Under the pieces are notes generated by a model, which was not told the DNA's origin, did not search any database, and saw only the letters and a list, made by a program, of their open reading frames with translations. Below are positions 6,811-9,419 of a stretch of 9,419 nucleotides of DNA, in pieces. The stretch covers positions 1 through 9,419 of the forward strand of contig JAOPWK010000317.1 of NCBI GenBank assembly GCA_025965735.1, read 5' to 3'. Within the stretch, counting starts at the first letter, position 1. Every line of letters starts with the position of its first letter. Made by a program: the position numbers and the translations under genes. The stretch is from Frankiales bacterium (GTDB lineage Bacteria; Actinomycetota; Actinomycetes; Mycobacteriales; SCTD01).

Positions 6811-7892
6811 GAGCCGGCCCGGACCACACCGCGCAGGACGACCGCCCGCGGCGCCTGCAGCACGCGCAGGTCCTCCCGCGGGTCGGCGTCCAGCACGACC
6901 AGGTCGGCCTGTGCGCCCTCGAACAGGCCGTCACGGCCCAGCCACTCGCGCGCCGACCAGCAGGCGGCGGACAGCGCCTCGGTGCTCGTCAGCCCGGCCC
7001 GCGCGAGCTCGGCCACCTCGTCCGCCACCCGGCCGTGCGCGAGTGCACCGCCGGCGTCCGTCCCGGCGTAGATCGGGATGCCGGCGTCGTGCGCCGCGCC
7101 GATCGTCTGGTGCCGCCGCGCGTGCAGGTCCCTCATGTGGGCGGCGTAGGCCGGGAACTTCTCCTCGGCCGCGGCCGCGATGCTCGGGAAGGTCTCGATG
7201 TTGATGAGCGTCGGGACGATGGCCACCCCGCGCTCGACCAGCAGCGGCAGCGTCCTCTCGTCCAGTCCGGTGGCGTGCTCGATGCAGTCGATGCCGGCCT
7301 CGACCAGGTCGGCCAGCGAGCTCTCCGAGAAGCAGTGCGCCGTGACGCGGGCGCCCTCCTCGTGTGCGGCAGCCATGGCCGGCCGGAGCGCCTCCAGCGG
7401 CCAGCACGGCGCGAGATCGCCTGTCTTGCGGTCGATCCAGTCGCCGACGAGCTTGACCCACCCGTCGCCGCGCCGCGCCTGGCGTCGCACCGTGTCGGCG
7501 AGCTCCTCGGGTTCGACCTCCTCGCCGAAGTTGCGGATGTACCGCTTCGGCCGAGCGATGTGCCGGCCCGCCCGCACCAGCACGGGTAGGTCGTGCCGGT
7601 CGTCGATCCACCGCGTGTCCGCCGCGGAACCGGCGTCCCGGAGCAGCAGCGCACCGCTGTCGCGGTCGGTCGTCGCCTGCTGCTCGGACGTGACCTCGTC
7701 GACGGCGCCGTGCGCGTCCAGCCCGACGTGGCAGTGCGCGTCGACCAGCCCCGGGACGACCCAGCCCTCGAGGGCCGTCACGTCGCCGGCCGGCCGCTCG
7801 TACGTCAGGCGCCCGCCGACGACCCACGCCTCCGGCACCACCTCCTCGGGACCGACGAGGACAGGTCCGCGCAGGTGCAGCACCGGGGTCAT
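6801..7892 (-). CDS. Amidohydrolase family protein (metal-dependent hydrolase)
   Basis: A 363-residue cytosolic enzyme of the amidohydrolase superfamily, in the group of imidazolonepropionase-like and Xaa-Pro dipeptidase-like hydrolases. It has the usual small N- and C-terminal beta domain around a TIM barrel. GWVVPGLVDAHCH (43-55) supplies H53 and H55. K147 in GWVKLVGDW is a plausible bridging carboxylated lysine. H186 (TAHCFSE) and H206 (IEHATGLDE) are further metal ligands, and D279 in AGTDAGG is the catalytic aspartate. The tail ADLVVLDADPREDL is the typical closing strand. The ligand set looks complete and suggests a binuclear site, with hydrolysis of an amide, lactam or related bond in an unidentified small molecule. 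ATG starts nine bases after the HAD gene stop without a strong ribosome site. The stop lies inside the start region of the YceH-like gene. Confidence 0.92.
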   Translation of the reverse strand: MTPVLHLRGPVLVGPEEVVPEAWVVGGRLTYERPAGDVTALEGWVVPGLVDAHCHVGLDAHGAVDEVTSEQQATTDRDSGALLLRDAGSAADTRWIDDRHDLPVLVRAGRHIARPKRYIRNFGEEVEPEELADTVRRQARRGDGWVKLVGDWIDRKTGDLAPCWPLEALRPAMAAAHEEGARVTAHCFSESSLADLVEAGIDCIEHATGLDERTLPLLVERGVAIVPTLINIETFPSIAAAAEEKFPAYAAHMRDLHARRHQTIGAAHDAGIPIYAGTDAGGALAHGRVADEVAELARAGLTSTEALSAACWSAREWLGRDGLFEGAQADLVVLDADPREDLRVLQAPRAVVLRGVVRAGSWS

Positions 7893-7901
7893 CGGCGCAG
7901 G

Positions 7902-8522
7902 CTACGAGGCGGTGGCCCGGAGCCGGCGCAGCACCGGCGGCAGCTCGTGCAGGCTCCCGATGCTGATCGTGCTCACCGAGGGGTGCAGCAGCGCCCACGG
8001 GCCGCGGCGCAGGTGGACCACCGTCATGCCGGCTGCCGCGGCGCGGACGAGGTCGTTGTCGGCTCGGTCGCCGACGTGGACGCACTCCTGCGGCGTGACG
8101 CCGGCCCGCTCGGCCAGCCGCCGGTAGAACTCCGGTGACGGCTTCTCCGCGCCCAGCTCGCCGGAGGAGGTCACCAGGTGCACCGGCAGGTCCAGATGCT
8201 CGACCAGGCGCTGGAAGGCCTCCGGCTGGTTGCCGCCGACGACCGTGCGCCACCCGTCGTCGCGCAGCGCCTGCAGGCACGGCCGTGCGTCCGGGTACAG
8301 CTCGAGCGGCGGCTCCGGCACGTGCGGCCGCTCGGTGGCGAAGTCGGTGTCCGGCCGCACCAGCCGTACGACCTCGCGGTGGTCCTGTCCGCGCGCGACG
8401 AGCCCGCCGAGGGCGGCGAAGAAGGTGAACGGCGGCACGCGCAGGTGCTGCGCCCACGCGGTCCAGTGCGCGGTCTCGTCGACCAGCGTCTCCCCGACGT
8501 CCAGGACGACCGTCGTCAGCAC
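7902..8522 (-). CDS. HAD-superfamily hydrolase-like protein with variant DVGET motif
   Basis: A 206-residue protein of the haloacid dehalogenase superfamily, usually phosphatases acting on small phosphorylated compounds. Motif I is LDVGETL (7-13) with nucleophile D8, but the second aspartate of DxDxT is glycine (G10). Motif II is degenerate (VVGGNQP, with N98 where Ser/Thr is usual). Motif III lysine is K127 in AEKPSPEFY, and motif IV is GDRADND (151-157). The cap region (about 15-75) is helical. I recall DVGETLVDE-type HADs in other actinobacteria, so the substitution may be typical of this subfamily and not damage. The frame stays open far upstream, but that part is antisense-like reading through the endonuclease gene. 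GTG at 8522-8520 is the first start leaving a normal HAD N-terminus (VLTTVVLDVG). It overlaps the endonuclease stop by seven bases (GTGCTGA), implying coupling. Activity is uncertain because the general acid is missing. Confidence 0.87.
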   Translation of the reverse strand: MLTTVVLDVGETLVDETAHWTAWAQHLRVPPFTFFAALGGLVARGQDHREVVRLVRPDTDFATERPHVPEPPLELYPDARPCLQALRDDGWRTVVGGNQPEAFQRLVEHLDLPVHLVTSSGELGAEKPSPEFYRRLAERAGVTPQECVHVGDRADNDLVRAAAAGMTVVHLRRGPWALLHPSVSTISIGSLHELPPVLRRLRATAS

Positions 8523-9283
8523 GCCAGCTCGACCAGCAGCGCCCGGTGGTCCGAGATCGCCAGCTCGGGCGACTCGACCGCGGTCACGGGTGGGAGTGCG
8601 CCGGAGCCGAGCACGTGGTCCAGCTGGATCCGCGGCTCCCACGCCGGGTAGGTGGGCGCCTTGGCCAGGACCCGCCAGCCGCTGAGCACCCGGGGGAACG
8701 GCGGCGGCATGTTGAGGTCGCCGAGCAGCACCCGCGGACCCGGCAGGCCGGCGAGGTCGGAGGTGAGGGTGCGCAACTGCTTGCCGTTCCACAGCGGCAC
8801 GAACGACAGGTGCGTGGTCGCGATCGTGATCGGCCCGGCGGGGCTCTCCACCACGGCGGCCAGCCCCAGGCGCGGCTCGTCCTGCAGCCAGATCAGCTGC
8901 TTGGTGCCCGGGATCATCACGGGGGAGCGGACAGGCGAGGCGGGCAGCCGCGTCACGTGCCACCGCAGGACCGGCCAGCGGGAGACGAGCCCGATCCCGT
9001 ACGCCGCCTGTGTGCTTTTCGCGTCGTCGTCGACGGCGGCGCGCCAGGTGCCGCCGGGGGTGCCGATGAGCGCAGGGACGAAGCGCCAGTGCGGCGTGCC
9101 CATCGCGTCGGCGACCTGCGCGGTGAGGTCGGCTCCGTGCGAGCGCGGCTGGAAGCGGTCCACCTCCTGCAGGCCGACCACGTCCGCGCGCAGCGCCGTG
9201 ACCGCCTCCGCAAGCCGCTCCGGCCGCACTGAACGGTCCTTCAGCGACATCCCGTTCAGCAGGTTCAGGGTCGCCAGGCGCAC
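8516..9283 (-). CDS. Endonuclease/exonuclease/phosphatase (EEP) family protein
   Basis: A 255-residue protein with the full EEP (DNase I-like) signature: N7 in ATLNLLNG, E40 in GLQEVD (metal binding), H158 in TTHLS, D189-x-N191 in LLGDLNMPP, D222-H223 in IQLDHVL, and the terminal D245-H246 in SDHRALLVE. These are the residues for Mg-dependent phosphodiester or phosphomonoester cleavage. In this fold the substrate may be DNA, a phosphoinositide-like molecule or another phosphoester, and sequence alone cannot say which. There is no signal peptide or membrane segment, so it is cytosolic. The start is GTG at 9283-9281, giving MRLATLNLLNG with the usual first strand, nine bases after the stop of the preceding gene. 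No strong Shine-Dalgarno is visible, consistent with coupling. Length and motif order are normal for the family. Confidence 0.9.
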   Translation of the reverse strand: MRLATLNLLNGMSLKDRSVRPERLAEAVTALRADVVGLQEVDRFQPRSHGADLTAQVADAMGTPHWRFVPALIGTPGGTWRAAVDDDAKSTQAAYGIGLVSRWPVLRWHVTRLPASPVRSPVMIPGTKQLIWLQDEPRLGLAAVVESPAGPITIATTHLSFVPLWNGKQLRTLTSDLAGLPGPRVLLGDLNMPPPFPRVLSGWRVLAKAPTYPAWEPRIQLDHVLGSGALPPVTAVESPELAISDHRALLVELAC

Positions 9284-9292
9284 GCGCGGACG

Positions 9293-9419
9293 CTAGCCGA
9301 GCGCCGCCCGTACGGCCTCCGGCAGCGACGCCAGGTCCTCTGCCGGATCGCCCAGCCGCAGCCGCCAGCTGACGGCGCCGCTGAGCACTCCGCGGCTGCT
9401 GTCCACGAGCAGCGCCGTC
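9293..9419 (-). CDS. C-terminal end of an unrecognised protein (partial)
   Basis: On the minus strand an open frame enters from the right edge and ends at TAG (9295-9293), nine bases before the endonuclease start. The 41 visible residues begin TALLVDSSRGVLSGAVSW and end LPEAVRAALG. They have the acidic and alanine-rich composition and G/C-ending codons of real actinobacterial coding sequence, and a C-terminal helix is likely. I do not recognise the family from so short a tail. Position and spacing suggest it is the upstream gene of the same minus-strand operon. The 9-base spacing, and the absence of a better frame in this stretch, support it being genuine. Confidence 0.6.
   Translation of the reverse strand, partial: TALLVDSSRGVLSGAVSWRLRLGDPAEDLASLPEAVRAALG

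Noticed and set aside
7035..7589. Plus-strand frames opposite the amidohydrolase (also 7180-8127 and 7593-8138)
   Set aside because: They are antisense to an amidohydrolase with a complete metal-ligand set, and none has recognisable domains.
8523..8963. Upstream extension of the HAD frame to base 8963
   Set aside because: It overlaps the EEP gene in another frame and shows no HAD sequence before GTG 8522. Motif I is at the right distance only from that GTG.
1..9419. tRNA, rRNA, CRISPR array, insertion sequence, riboswitch or rho-independent terminator
   Set aside because: I looked for repeated units, terminal inverted repeats, transposase motifs, cloverleaf-like arms and hairpins followed by T tracts, and saw none. 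The window is almost fully coding.

Overview
The window is very G+C-rich DNA with strong third-position G/C bias, many GTG starts and long spurious antisense frames. Together with a tandem pair of AdnA/AdnB-type helicase-nucleases, this points to an actinobacterial (high-GC Gram-positive) chromosome. No phage, transposon, CRISPR, tRNA or rRNA signal is visible, and the region reads as ordinary, tightly packed chromosome. I do not assign a genus.

Bases 1-4825 (+ strand): the 3' half of an adnA-like gene, then a complete adnB-like gene whose GTG start overlaps the adnA stop. Both products are UvrD-type (SF1A) motors with a C-terminal RecB-like nuclease. In Mycobacterium the two subunits form a heterodimer that resects DNA double-strand breaks. 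An in-frame amber codon at 54-56 interrupts conserved adnA coding sequence. In this copy, or this assembly, adnA is therefore either broken, split in two, or carries a sequence error.

Bases 4826-5917 (+ strand): a 69-base gap with a small inverted repeat, then an LLM-class (luciferase-like) flavin-dependent oxidoreductase with a good ribosome binding site.

Bases 5914-9419 (- strand, read right to left): a compact apparent operon. It contains the C-terminus of an unrecognised protein, an endonuclease/exonuclease/phosphatase (EEP) family enzyme, a HAD-like hydrolase, an amidohydrolase, and a YceH/DUF480 protein carrying an extra SnoaL-like (NTF2-fold) C-terminal domain. Each junction is a gap of 9 bases or an overlap of 7-10 bases, which suggests one transcript with translational coupling. 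The last gene converges on the LLM gene so tightly that the two stop codons share the palindrome CTAG.

The adnAB pair works together in recombinational repair. The minus-strand enzymes have no obvious common pathway and look like a housekeeping cluster. I found no convincing undescribed multi-gene system. The points most worth checking are the adnA nonsense codon, the YceH-SnoaL fusion and the shared CTAG ends.
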